A stretch of DNA of 64,000 nucleotides, from assembly GCF_963583255.1 (NCBI RefSeq), contig NC_084803.1, positions 5,328,121 to 5,392,120 of the forward strand, in the 5' to 3' direction. How positions within the stretch are numbered: the stretch's first letter is position 1; the number at the start of each line of letters is the position of its first letter. The notes beneath the pieces were generated by a model. It was given only the letters and a program-made list of their open reading frames with translations. It did not search any database and was not told where the DNA came from. Both the position numbers and the translations under genes were made by a program. This DNA is from Pyrus communis (Eukaryota > Streptophyta > Magnoliopsida > Rosales > Rosaceae). This document shows positions 48,686-60,371 of the stretch, piece by piece.

Positions 48686-48961
48686 CATAAATTTGACTTA
48701 ACGGTTAAAAACAAAAAAGTTAGTAAAAATTTTTAAAAGTTATAATAATTTTTAATTGTTCGATCAAATTTTAAAGGTTCAGATTACTTGATTCTTGAAT
48801 TTAAAAGGAGAGATTTGGAGAGAATCTCTTTCCACTTTCGGCATCCTGGTTTTTGAACTAGGTGGTTTTTAAATGGTGTATAAATTAGACACAGTAAAAA
48901 TTTAGTGGCCAGGGAATAATGTATAATTATCTTCTTTTTTTTTTTAAGTTAATACTGGAGT

Positions 48962-49095
48962 TTGAGCAAGTAGTTTATGACTCAATTGGTTAAGTGTATT
49001 TGTTTATGCATCTGATATCTTGTATTTGAATATGTCTTTTTGTAGTTTAGATAATTTAGTGTATATTATTATATCGTTTGTCAAGAAAAAAAAAC
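48962..49095 (+). mobile_element. Degenerate SINE-like piece
   Basis: TTATGACTCAATTGGTTAAG (about 48974) resembles an A box region and TTGTATTTGAATAT (about 49020) a decayed B box. An A-rich tail follows at 49085-49094. It fits an old tRNA-derived retroposon. Confidence 0.3.
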
Positions 49096-49996
49096 TAGAT
49101 AATTGAATTTCATAACACTCAATTACGATATTACTTAATATAGAAATAAGATACTGTCTTTTCTTTTTAGGTTAAAAGTTGTTTGTTCTGAGTTTTTTCA
49201 ATCACTGCGTTTGAAGAGGAGGAATTCAAACTCAAAAAAAAAAAAATGTAATGACATGAGATCTCAATTGAAAATAAGTTAATTTTCTTTTACTGCGGTC
49301 AAAATAAGTTAAGTATCTAATCTCTACTAATTAATAAAATACTCATTATTAACCAAAATTTTATGAAATTATCAGATTAACTCTCTAATTAAAACAGAAC
49401 ATGAATAAGAAATATGGGATAAAAATGTAATTTCACATAACCAAATTTTATTTCTTTTTTTTTCAAAGCCTCACTAACATGTAATTCTAACACATCTTTA
49501 AAAAATAAAAAAAATAAAAAAAAAACTTCTTACTCCTACATTTTTTATCACTATCTTTCTCTCTCCTTTTATTTAAATCATGGAGTGTATAAAGAAGGCC
49601 ACCGACGTTGTTTGCTTTTTTCCTTCTTTGTTTAAATCTAATTTTTTCGAATATATGTAAATTACAATGTCCCGGTACCACATGAGTAATGCTTTCCAAA
49701 ATTAATTAATTTGGCCCACCACATAATTAGACCGACAAATATAAGATGGACGTGAACCCAATAGAAAAGGCATGGACCCGGTTCACACTGGATTCGGCAA
49801 GAAATCAATATGATACACTAACAGACAACTCACATCGCGCCACGTGTAACCTTTTTTGACAAACCCGCGAGGGAGGGAGGCATCCGAGATACTCATCTTC
49901 CATTCCCGTTGGATTCCAGAAACTTCCCTCCTTTCCACCGCAAAAGCATTCAACGCCTGACCACAGAAGAAGAAGATCAATCAGATTCACGGAACG

Positions 49997-51000
49997 ATGT
50001 CGTGGCAGCAGTACGTCGACGACCACTTGATGTGCGATATCGACGGCAACAGCCTTACCACCGCCGCTATCCTCGGCCAAGACGGCAGCGTTTGGGCTCA
50101 GAGCGCTACTTTCCCTGCGGTTCGACTCTCTTTCTTTCCTTCGTGTTTATTTCGCTGTTTAAGTTCTAGATTTACTTCGTTCACTGGATCTGATCGATTT
50201 CGAAAAGTAGCTTTATCACTGACTGGTTCGGTCGATCAGTGTCTGAAGCGTATGATTTGTACTTGATAAAGAATTAATGAACTTAATTGAAGTGTTTATG
50301 TGGGTTTTGATGTGAATGTGATTAATTTGGAGGAATCGGTTCTTGATTTGAATCAATTTAAATGCTTGATTGATTTACTTTTACTGTGTTACTGTTTGGA
50401 TTAGAGTGTGAATCGAAATGCTCAGAACAAATTGGTCGATTTTATTCTTTGTTAGTTTTCAGAATTTGTTGTTGATTGTTGTTATAGTTTAAGCCTGAGG
50501 AGATTGCTGCAATTCTTAAAGATTTCGACCAACCCGGAACGCTTGCCCCAACCGGATTATTCCTTGGTGGGACCAAGTATATGGTGATCCAAGGTGAACC
50601 CGGCGCTGTCATTCGAGGAAAGAAGGTGAGGAGGTTTTAGAATCCTGCTCTTATGTGATGATGCCATAGATACTATTATGCAGAACTCATTTGTCCCATG
50701 AATGTCGTTTTGATTGATTGCGGTTGAGTGTTGCTACTGCCTATAGAATTTTGCGTCGAAGATGGGGGATCTGGAAACCACATAATGCCGCTTTATAGGT
50801 GCAGATGTTTGATTTGTTTTTCTCTGTGATATTTCTGTTGACGTGATGTGTCTAATATATGCCAGGGTTCGGGTGGAATTACCATTAAGAAGACCAGCCA
50901 GGCCCTGTTAATCGGTATATATGATGAGCCTTTGACTCCTGGGCAGTGCAACATAGTTGTGGAGAGGCTGGGAGATTACCTTATCGAGCAGGGTCTCTAA
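49997..51000 (+). CDS. Profilin (actin-binding; Rosaceae pan-allergen type)
   Basis: Three exons (49997-50119, 50488-50625, 50866-51000) give 131 residues, the standard length. The N-terminus [18 protein letters not shown] and the C-terminus [13 protein letters not shown] are diagnostic. The central [20 protein letters not shown] and the PIP2/actin-facing [18 protein letters not shown] are present. Profilin binds monomeric actin and poly-proline proteins such as formins and controls filament assembly in the cytosol. The sequence is very close to fruit profilins known as allergens (apple Mal d 4 group), which is the main taxonomic clue here. The gene probably has a 3' UTR intron: GTGAGTTG follows at about 51009 and TTTGGCAG at about 51113. 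Confidence 0.95.
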
Positions 51001-51785
51001 TTGCTTCGGTGAGTTGATTCTCTCCCCAGTTGTCTGCTCTTGCTGTTTTCATTTCCGGGTTTTTGGAGACGGGGCTTGCATCAACCGCAATTGACATTGT
51101 TTTCATCTTTTGTTTGGCAGTAGCTAGTTTATTTGAAGTTATGGTGAACTTGGTTTGAAAACAAAGTTGTTGCTGCTTGGGATGTGATGGATTTTATGTA
51201 TGAAAACCGTTTGTCTTTGCGTTCTGGGATCTCTGGATATGGATTGTCGTGAATGATAGCGTTTTAATTTTGCAATTATTATCCAGCAAAGTTATTTTCT
51301 TCCTTTCACCGGAAACCATATGTAAGTGGTGTCGTTATCAATGGAAATGCCTTGTGTGAAACTGGTAGTTGCACCAAGTTTTTTGGTTTCTCGGAACATG
51401 AGTTGGGTGAAAGACACGGGAACAGGAAACATTTTTGCCTTTTCATTGTTTGACTGAAGATAGTGACCACTTTTGAGTAAGCTTGTGCATTTCCACCAAA
51501 GTCTGAACGGTTTTGGAAGCCGTTCGGTTTTGAATCCAAAACCGAAATTTCGAAATCTGAAAAAATTCCAAAAAAAATTGAATGGGAATTGAAATGTTTC
51601 CGAATCCAATCTGAAATTATCGGTTTGCTATGACCCCTCAAACTCTATATTTTAGTAAACGCAGTGAAATTGAAAATCAAATGATTTCATTTCCCATTCG
51701 TTGGAGGTAAACATGATGTTTCCCTTTGCTGCATCCCATAATCCAGAGAACTTGTTACTGCTTAACAATCTCCGCTCAACACTTG
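51001..51785. other. Tail-to-tail region between profilin and PPR genes
   Basis: The first 300 bp are profilin 3' UTR including a likely UTR intron. Around 51490-51620 are AACCGAAAT/TTCGGTTT-type words that form short inverted repeats. The minus-strand open frames at 51292-51641 have no recognisable features. Confidence 0.5.
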
Positions 51786-53843
51786 CTACCAGTAGTCATT
51801 GCAAGAACACTTCCCATCTTTGAAATGGTGGAACCGACTGCGATCGCGCACAACAATCTCTCGCTCAACAATTTTAGAGATTAGTTTCGTTGCATCGTGG
51901 CAATCGTGACAAACTCGCAAATTCTTCACGATTCGAATTGTGGTTCCAGGACTGGTACTAATCAGCCCGAATGCAATCGCTAGCCTCTCGCTGTGAACCA
52001 ATAATGCATCCTCTTTCTCTTCTTCATCGATATTATGTAGGACTAAATCCGTCTTCGGTTTGTACCCAGCTAGCTTCATTTTCCTCCTTAGTTCTCTAAT
52101 CATCGAATATATCTTGTCCATCTGAGGATGCGACAGGTCTCCCATGAAGAACTCATGAACTATGTTGTCCACCTCTATCCAGCTGCATCCAGGTGTTTTT
52201 GATACGCCTCTATCTCGCATTTGCAGCCTACATCTCGCTGCATCGTCTAGCCTACCCATTGACGTATATACATTAGCAAGATAAACATAGCTTCCAGAAT
52301 GATCGGAATCTAGTTCAAGAATACGCTGAACTACACGTTCCCCTCTCTCACTATCTTTATAAATCCGGCAACCACCTAGCAATGCTCCCCAGACTATAAC
52401 ATTAGGCCGCATCGGCATTGTGTTGATCATATCCTCTGCTTCAATAAGGCGGCCGGCACGACTGAGAAGATCAACCACACATCCATAATGCTCAACCTTG
52501 GGAAGGATCCCGTATGCTTTGGCCATCAAATCAAAATACTCAAGCCCCTTATCTACCAAGCCAGCATGTGTACATGCTGTCAATAATCCCATAAAAGTGA
52601 TGTCATTTGGCTTCACCCCATACTCAATCATTTTGTCGAAACACCCGAAAGCTTCATCAGCATGGCCATTCATGGCCAATCCAGTGATGATAATGCTCCA
52701 AGATATCACATCTCTCTCATGCATCTTGTTAAAAACTCGTTTAGCCTCAATTATGCAGCCGCACTTCGCATACATATCCGCCAATGCATTCCCCAAAAAC
52801 AGACCTAATTCCATCCCATTCCGCCTTATAAACCGATCAATCCACTTCCCCAAGTCAAGAGCACCAAGGTGAGCGCAAGCAGACAGCACACTGATCAGCG
52901 TAACATCATTTGGTGTCACCCCACATCGCTGCATTTGCCTAAACATCTGAATAGCCTCAGCATACATCTCATTCTGTGCATACCCCGCAATTATTGCATT
53001 CCAAGAAACCACATTCCTCTCCGGCATCTCATCAAAAAGCCGCTGAGCCACCTCCAACTCACCTGCCTTCGCATACGCACTGATCATAGTCGACCAAGAA
53101 AACAAAGTCTTCTCTTCCATCCCATCAAACACCCACCTAGCCTTCTCAACCTGCCCACTCGAACAATACCCGGAAACCAAAGTGTTCCAGGAAACAACAT
53201 CTCTCACAGACATATCATCAAACAGCTTCTGGGCAATCCCAAAATTACCCACCTTGAAATACATATCAGTTAGCGAATTCCTAACAAATAGATTGGATTC
53301 ACACCCGTATTTCAAAACAAAGCAGTGAACTTTCTCGCCCTCCGCCACTCGTGCAATCCCGGCGCAGGCCTTGAGCACCGAAGTGAAGGTGTACTCGTCC
53401 GGGTCCGGAGCATCTGGCGAACCCAATTGCCGATTGAAAAAATATATCGTGTTTGGCCAGTCATTGTTTTGGGCGAATGCTTTGAGAAGGGCGTTGTAAC
53501 AGAAAATATTCGGCGTTTTGAGGGGGTGGTTAAATACGAGTGCAGCGTGGCGGGTGTTGGCGTGGGCGGCAGAGACGCCGATGAGCTTGACGGCGATGAT
53601 GTTTGGGTCGATGGAGGGGATTGGGTTGGTAAGGAGTTGGGCTTGGATTTGGTAGAGGTGGCGCATTGTAAGCTGGGTGGCGCATCTTAGCAGGAGGTTG
53701 GTGAGCTTGGGGTGGTTGTGCGGGTAGAGAATAGCCAGGGTGAGTTCGGACTGAGTCGCTAACTCGTTTGCTATGCGAGCGAACTTTCGGAGAAGACGAC
53801 CGTTATATTTTTGGAACCGAAAAAGAGAGTGAAACAAAACCAA
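51786..53843 (-). CDS. DYW-class pentatricopeptide repeat (PPR) protein, start codon unresolved
   Basis: One uninterrupted frame of about 685 residues, without introns as usual for PPR genes. It carries PLS-type repeats (for example DVVSWNTLVSGYCSSGQVEK, NVVSWNAIIAGYAQNEMYAE), then the E motifs and a complete DYW deaminase-like domain. That domain has His617-Ser-Glu619, CHDCH at 645-649 and the terminal CSCNDYW. DYW PPR proteins bind single organellar RNA sites and carry out C-to-U editing in plastids or mitochondria. The frame is open from a TGA near 53891, but no in-frame ATG exists before 53666 (a Met about 60 residues in). The text before that Met (NHPKLTNLLLRCATQL) looks like conserved PPR leader. 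So the ATG is lost, lies in an upstream exon, or a shorter 626-residue protein without targeting sequence is made. Confidence 0.85.
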   Translation of the reverse strand: MVLFHSLFRFQKYNGRLLRKFARIANELATQSELTLAILYPHNHPKLTNLLLRCATQLTMRHLYQIQAQLLTNPIPSIDPNIIAVKLIGVSAAHANTRHAALVFNHPLKTPNIFCYNALLKAFAQNNDWPNTIYFFNRQLGSPDAPDPDEYTFTSVLKACAGIARVAEGEKVHCFVLKYGCESNLFVRNSLTDMYFKVGNFGIAQKLFDDMSVRDVVSWNTLVSGYCSSGQVEKARWVFDGMEEKTLFSWSTMISAYAKAGELEVAQRLFDEMPERNVVSWNAIIAGYAQNEMYAEAIQMFRQMQRCGVTPNDVTLISVLSACAHLGALDLGKWIDRFIRRNGMELGLFLGNALADMYAKCGCIIEAKRVFNKMHERDVISWSIIITGLAMNGHADEAFGCFDKMIEYGVKPNDITFMGLLTACTHAGLVDKGLEYFDLMAKAYGILPKVEHYGCVVDLLSRAGRLIEAEDMINTMPMRPNVIVWGALLGGCRIYKDSERGERVVQRILELDSDHSGSYVYLANVYTSMGRLDDAARCRLQMRDRGVSKTPGCSWIEVDNIVHEFFMGDLSHPQMDKIYSMIRELRRKMKLAGYKPKTDLVLHNIDEEEKEDALLVHSERLAIAFGLISTSPGTTIRIVKNLRVCHDCHDATKLISKIVEREIVVRDRSRFHHFKDGKCSCNDYW

Positions 53844-56152
53844 CCAGCCTGCGCGCTTTGGGCCTAAAGCCCGTATTTTATCAAAATTTCATCGTAGGCC
53901 TATACCAAAGCCTGACTTATTATCGTTTATGAGATTTGGATTCAAAATCTCTTATAACATTATGAAAACTAAATGCTCGTAGATGAATAATACAATTCTT
54001 ATTTGTGAAATTCAAACAAAGCAAAGACTAACTTAGATCTATCGAACCCAAACCCTAAGTAGAGCTATTTTTCATTATTTTAGACTAGAGATGCGATTTG
54101 GCCCAACGTGATCCTTTTGCAAACTTGATTCGACTTGACTCATTTTTTATCTTGTTCTGCCTGATTTGCGCGACATCTTAACTTTTTCTTTTGCACTTAC
54201 ATTGAAATGAATCCACAAAACCCTTTCGCATGTGAGAAGACTCGCCTACATTGTTGCAAATAAATGGTGAAACATATAGGTTTTACATAAAAATGGTCAA
54301 ATTAAGATTCAAATCATATATATTTTATGCGATAGGATAAAGAGGTGAACATAAGAACTTTTTTATTCGGAAAATGATTAGAACTATAGAAACTTCAATT
54401 CTCCAATAAGAAAGTAGATGATTTAAGTAGACTGAAAATTCTAAACTCTAGAGTACATCAATGTTTGACATGCACAATCGAATTCAACAATTTTCTGCCA
54501 TAACTTCAAACACAATATATAATCCAAAATTTCAGAAAGGAAGCAGTCATTTGCATCCAAAATTACCGATTCCCCTGACAGCCTAAGCCTATCACGGCAT
54601 TCTCTGCCATAACTTCAAACACAATATATAATCCATTAAAAACCAAACATGCATGAGTCGGACAAAAGGCTGTGATCGAAATGTCGCGAGTAGTAAAAGT
54701 ACTCGTAAAGTAGGATGAATGTGCAACAAAAGAGATCCTACAACAACAGGATTTCCCGTAGGATTTCTTCGGGGAATAAGTCGCAGCAGTATTGAAACTC
54801 CCCTCCGAATTTGAAGCTGGTGGTTTTTGCTTCAGGTAGATACTGAAACACGGTGGTGGCCCGGTCGTTCTTCCGAGTTCTCTAGGGCTGATGAAGACGA
54901 CGACTTATTCTTCTTCGTCGTCTTCAAGTTCTTGAATGGAGACCTGGACAACCATCTGAAGAAAATAAAACTTCTGAAGGATCCCACAATTGGCCGTGAG
55001 TTGTTGGCGGCGGTGGCGCTTCGACGACAAGACATGGGCGGCGCCATTTCTGCGAGTGCTTGTTTCGTGGAATTAATCCCCAACTCTATTTACTTTACTT
55101 ATTTCTTTTCCAATCCGGAATTATGATTAAGAAGGAAAGGTTGGGTGGGAGAAACTCAGAGCGTTGGAAAGGGATCGGCGGACTGGGAAGGGGAGGTTGG
55201 ATGCTGCTCTTCATGGAGAATGTTAAAGAAACGGTAGGAGATTTTGGAAAAGAAACTTCACTCTATTTGACGAGGGAAATAATCTTGAAAATTAGATAAA
55301 AGTCAAATTTTATAAATTGGCATGTATCAATTTTTTTGTTTGAATTTATAAACATAAGAATTTATAATTTTTACGTGAAAAAAAAAACTTGGAATTTAGG
55401 ACCTCTAATTTTCAAGTTTAGATTCCATGTAAATATATATTATTTCTCAATTTCTATGATTGAGAGCTTAAAAATAACGAAGTCCGTAATCAATTTCATT
55501 CTTCTTTTAGATTAACCAAACAAGAAAATTCACAAATTCTATAAAATAAAATCCCGTCAATTCAATTTTTGTCATTTTAAAATTCTTTAGTAATCTTAAA
55601 TTTCTTCATCCAAACATAGTGTTAGGTTTTGGGAATGAGTAAGAACTTGTGAGTGAGCGACAATCTGATGGAGACGCCACGAATTCGAACTTATATCCTC
55701 TTTTGTCATATTTTTGAATTTATTAGTCTAACACAATGGATCAACCTAATATAATTTTTTTATATAACTTGTAATTTACGGAATTAGACTCAAGACTTTT
55801 CATTTACAAGTCACTTATTTTTTTAATCTAACTTGTAATCTAAGGAATCAGACTCAAGACCTCCCCACTTACAACTCACTGTTCACAAAAATTGAACTTA
55901 AATCTTTCATTAGTGATGAAGGGCAAATACATAATTAACCATGAGACCCTATCAGTTTGCGTTTATAATATATTGAGGAATCTTTTTATTTCTATATTTG
56001 GCAAAATAATCGACAAGTGTTGTGGATGGAGGATTGACTCCACAAATGAATATTATTTACCACAAATGTTGTGTAAAAATGGCAATTTTCAACTCCTTCG
56101 CTCGGTTCAGTAGCACTTCTTTCTGAATTCAATTTTGTATCGGTAAAGAAGC
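53844..56152. other. Intergenic region between PPR and YbeY-HAD genes
   Basis: This is the PPR promoter side followed by AT-rich DNA. A sentence-like repeat, CATAACTTCAAACACAATAT, occurs twice at about 54500 and 54607. A candidate small gene lies at 54738-55047 (separate entry). Two similar 60-bp stretches containing AACTTGTAAT and GACTCAAGAC occur near 55770 and 55830. Nothing else is supported. Confidence 0.5.
54738..55047 (-). other. Candidate small protein-coding gene, frame uncertain
   Basis: From the ATG at 55047 a frame of 71 residues (MAPPMSCRRSATAANNSRP...) runs to a TGA at about 54833. A second frame, shifted by one base and open from about 54890 to a TAG at 54740-54738, reads in a very protein-like way (RATTVFQYLPEAKTTSFKFG then GEFQYCCDLFPEEILREILL). 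Together they look like one small gene with a one-base frame break, or a gene with an intron I cannot place. I do not recognise the family and propose no function. Confidence 0.3.
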
Positions 56153-59100
56153 TCACAATGCGTACCGGTAGATTGCATCAGCTACACCATCTTCATCGTT
56201 GCTGAGACCAATTACGTTAGCCACAGCCTTCGCCTTCTCTGCCCCGTTACTAAGAGCAATGCCTAAAGAAGCCAGCTCAAGCATCTCGATATCATTTTCC
56301 CCATCGCCAATAGCCATGATCTGAAAAATAAGTTGAGAGAATCAATCAGGAATAACATCGATATTTGTATGCAACAAGATGTACAGAAAGTCAATGACAG
56401 TGGCCTTATCATCTGCCAACCTCGCTAAGTTGTGGATTCGGATGGTTAAACATACTATTTGAACGATGCTTGGAACAACGAATACTGCTTGTAACATAAT
56501 AAGAAAGACTCCAATTTTTAACCTTCATTATGTATGCTTATATTTGCAGGGAAATATCAAACACCCCTTTTCAATCTGTGGTGATAATCCTTGTGCCGGT
56601 CAAGTTGAGGAATATGCATAACTCCCATTAAAACAACGAGATAGGAGAATAGTTTTGTTGTCCATACCTCCCTTGGAGTGACTCCCAAATGATCAAGCAG
56701 CATGTTTACTCCACGCCCTTTTGAGGTTCCGGGGGGAACAATTTCCAGCATGTCGGGCACGGTTTGGACAACCGTGGCACTATCTCCGGTTGCTTCGGAC
56801 CAGTATGGCCTCAAAGCAGTTGTCACTCCCTCAGCAGTGTCCATGAAGACTAGTTTCTGTATATCGATAAGGTGTGCGTCATTACAAGAACCAAAAGGAG
56901 CAAGAATTATAGGATATTAACTCAATCATATTTATGAGACCAAATGGTATGAATCAAAGACGCTACACAATGGCCTTCCGACGGAAACCTCATTCTTCTA
57001 TGAATCAACAGAAATTAAGAGCAAAGCCCTAAGCTTAACATTTTTTATTTCTCTTTGTTACAGGGAGATGGGGAGAGTATTGTTCTTCCTTGAGGGGTGT
57101 ACCTGTATGCCAGCAGCAGCTACAAGATGCTCAACTGAAGGCATGATCTCTGCCTGTAAATATTTTACATGCAGGTTATATATAAAATGGCGCAAAAAGA
57201 AACCTCAGGCAGTAAAGAATATTTATGAACATGATGAAACATTAATCTACTTGCACCTTTTGCTCGTGATATACAGTATGCATGGAATCGACAAGTGGGT
57301 GATCATATAGAGATAAGCAACGATCCTCGGTGAATGCAATAAGAGGAACCTCATTCTCCAGAGAGTAGCGACATGCCTGCACATAAAGATCATCTGGTCA
57401 TTTATTTCATTACATGCCCATGAATAATATATTCACTCATGGCTCACCAAACTATTACCTCTCTGCACACATCTGTATCCAAATTCATTCTAAAAATTTC
57501 CCGACCTTGTGTACCATAAACAAGCAATCCCTGGAATCAAGCAGAGGCAGACAATAAGGACAAGAGGTACTACTATCAACTCAAGATGGACAAAAAAAAT
57601 CGTCCTAAGAGTAAGAGGGAGAGATGATATATGTAACAAGCACTGAGAATTCTGTTTCTTACAAGTTTGACCAAGCATTACAGAGGTCAAGTTGTTCATT
57701 ACATACTTGAGGTGGTGGGAATTTACATAAAAGTTCGGTGACAAAGAGCATGAAAATGTTTAAGGGGGAACAGGAGTGGATATCGGGGTTCCCTCTATTG
57801 TCCTTATCAAGCTCACAACAGAGAGTACCACATGTAGATCGAGGGCAGATAAATGTGAGACAATTATTCCATGAGATGAGATTTACCCAAAGCAACTTAA
57901 AATGTTAAGATAGCAGCTCTCTGGACAGAAGAGTAATCATGTATCTATCTTAGTGAAGACAGTTCTATGTTCATCACATGTAACTTGGCAACAATCTTAG
58001 ATGAATTTTCAAAGGAAAAAAGAGAACCTGCAAGAAAACCCCAGGAGAAAATTCTGAAACAATGCCGTCTTTTCCAGTTAAATCTACCTCCTTAAAAACA
58101 CGAATCACAGCTGGCCGAGCCTGTTCCAAAGAGCTGTCAACAATCAGAAACTTTTTTGAATCAACACTATTCAATAATCAAGAAATCATATAAGAGGTAA
58201 CACTGACCAACAGTAGAACACAGGAATAAGTAAAAAGTATAACACATTTCTGAGTATAATGTCTCCTGAGAATGAACAGAAAAAGAGGTTCTCACTTTTC
58301 CTGTTGCTATCACTATTTTCACACCCCTTGATGAGGCCTCTTTCAGAGCCTGGATGTTCGTTGAGCTCAGTTGGCTTTTGCTGTTGAGAAGGGTGCCTTG
58401 TGTATCAAGAAAAAATAAAAACATATAAAAACAGTCCGCACAAGGCTATAACCTACAAGCTAAATAAAATAAAGTACAGGCGTAAGACACAATAAGCCAA
58501 ACTTACCATCCATATCACAGAAGATATATCTGAACTTTTGCTTATAGTATTGAGGGCTGCCTTCTTTCTTCCTGTCTTTTAACAACTCAGATGTAAGATT
58601 ATATCATTGCAAAGTTCAACTTTAACCAAGTGAATCGCAGCTACAGATTGAATGAAGAATTTAAACAATTAACAAATCAAAATAAGGTCCATAGAAGACA
58701 GATGTGAAAGTGAAGCTTAAAAAAAAAAAAAAGATAAAATTTACCATCTAGTTTGACCCCATCGGAATGGGGTTCAGCATCATATGCGCTCTGAATTAAT
58801 CCTTTTCCCTTCCACCCAAGACTCTTTAAGAGAAGATCCTCCTCCTTCTCCATTTCTACTTCAGCATCTTTGCTAACTTCATGATCAAATCCTAACAAAT
58901 GTAACAACCCATGTACCTACACAAAGGTCCAGTGACTAAAGTTATCAAATTACAGTAGAGAATTACAAATACGAACTCTGTAACACTTGAAGAAAACACA
59001 ATCAATTGAATATGCCTTTTTACTTTTTATGAGTGTTCACGCATCTTCCAGACAAATAATATTCATCATAGAGAACACTTATCTCTTCAAAACATATAAA

Positions 59101-60029
59101 ACACTAATAATCATATTCTAAAACCAACCGCGAGAATGCGAATCTCGTCAAGAAGCGTATGGCCTCTTTGCTCCGCTTGTCTTGCTGCTGTCTCAACAGA
59201 AATCACAATGTCCCCCAACATAAGCTGCAAATCATGCAATGGCCATCAAGCACATATCACCAAAATTACATCCTTTTACTTATAGTGTAATGAAGAAAAT
59301 TATAGATAAAACCGAACGAGCTAGTACCATGGGAAGCTTAAGATCAGGGACATGCTGGGACATGGAAATAACATCAGTAGCATGGTCCTCTCCTCTCCAT
59401 TCCTTGTTAAGTTTTCGGATAAACTTGTCATCGCAAAGAAGCACCGAAAGCTCCACGCTTTCATATCCCGCAACACCGCCTATAGCATTGTCCCTTGTTT
59501 TATACACTGAATCTTTCAGCCCATCAAACGCTAGCTTCACCGCCGCCGGAGCATCCAGCCGGAGCAATTCCGCAATTCTCTGCAATTTTCAAACTCCATT
59601 TCACTTCAGCCAATCAAATCAGCTATACTGGTATTACAGAAGAGACATTTATACAAACAGTGGGTGATCGTTACATACCAAGATTTTGGGATTGTTCGAT
59701 GCTTCTTCGATAGAAATACTGACATCGAGCTCCACCTCCTTCTCCTTGATTTTCGGGGATTGCCGCCTCACCTTCCTTTCACCTTTCTGCGAACTGCAGA
59801 TTCGCCCCCGGATCAATGGCGGTCTGGCTGCACATCTCCATTTGTCTCCGCGCGTCGCGTGAAGTCCGCGGACGAATACCGTTGATACGGAGACCTGAAA
59901 GAGGTGCGCTTTCGGAGGGGAGATTAAACCCGGCGCAGATGGAAACGATGAGCTGGAAATTAGGGCGGCGCGTGGGACGCAACGCGCCATTTGAGTGGCG
60001 GAGGAGAAGGAGGGTAGGTGGAGGAGCAT
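56153..60029 (-). CDS. YBEY: Plastid YbeY endoribonuclease fused to a HAD-family (Cof-type) hydrolase
   Basis: Twelve exons (60029-59679, 59579-59328, 59224-59129, 58916-58745, 58575-58507, 58396-58296, 58120-58028, 57530-57459, 57376-57257, 57153-57103, 56856-56668, 56320-56153) give 577 residues. The start is the ATG at 60029, followed by a Ser/Arg-rich transit-peptide-like leader. Residues about 118-245 are YbeY, ending in the zinc site HGLLHLLGFDH (His235, His239, His245); YbeY trims rRNA in bacteria and plastids. Residues about 305-577 are a HAD phosphatase of the Cof/YbjI kind: DMDGTLLNS (nucleophile Asp311), IVIATGK, and GDGENDIEM (527-534) as the metal site. The same two-domain order is known from Arabidopsis At2g25870. 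The substrate of the HAD half is unknown. Donor and acceptor sites are all GT-AG. Confidence 0.92.
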
Positions 60030-60371
60030 GTAGACCTTCGGAGCTCTCAATGTGAGTGGTGATTGGTTGGTTGGTTGCCTCGCGGTTTGTGAGTAGCTAA
60101 CGGACAGTGACAGTGACGTTACCGGCTAGAAGGATTTTTATTCTCCGCAAACTTTTGAAAATTTTCAGATGTCACCGAAATATTTTCACTTTTATGCAAT
60201 TAGCGGCTAAACTAATTGTTTATGACAATTAACCACATACAATATACAACGGTCTTGTTTCAAAGTCATTCTCGTGGCTATAGTAACTAGAATCATTTAC
60301 CCCCAAGATATGTGTTTATGTGCTGGCTCTTTCCCCCCAAATAGCGTAGTAATTTTCTCTAAAACATAGTG

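Larger units (their letters stand above)
47382..49996. other. Intergenic region between PFK and profilin genes
   Basis: Both neighbours point away, so both promoters are here. It contains a transposon-like segment (47830-48685) and a degenerate SINE-like piece (48962-49095), both listed. Open frames at 48182-48644 fall inside the transposon-like part and are Ser/Arg- and Glu-rich low-complexity; those at 49487-50080 overlap the profilin leader and first exon. No other gene is supported. Confidence 0.5.

Noticed and set aside
52498..53690. Plus-strand open frames of 120-134 codons
   Set aside because: All lie antisense to the intronless PPR gene and mirror its repeats.
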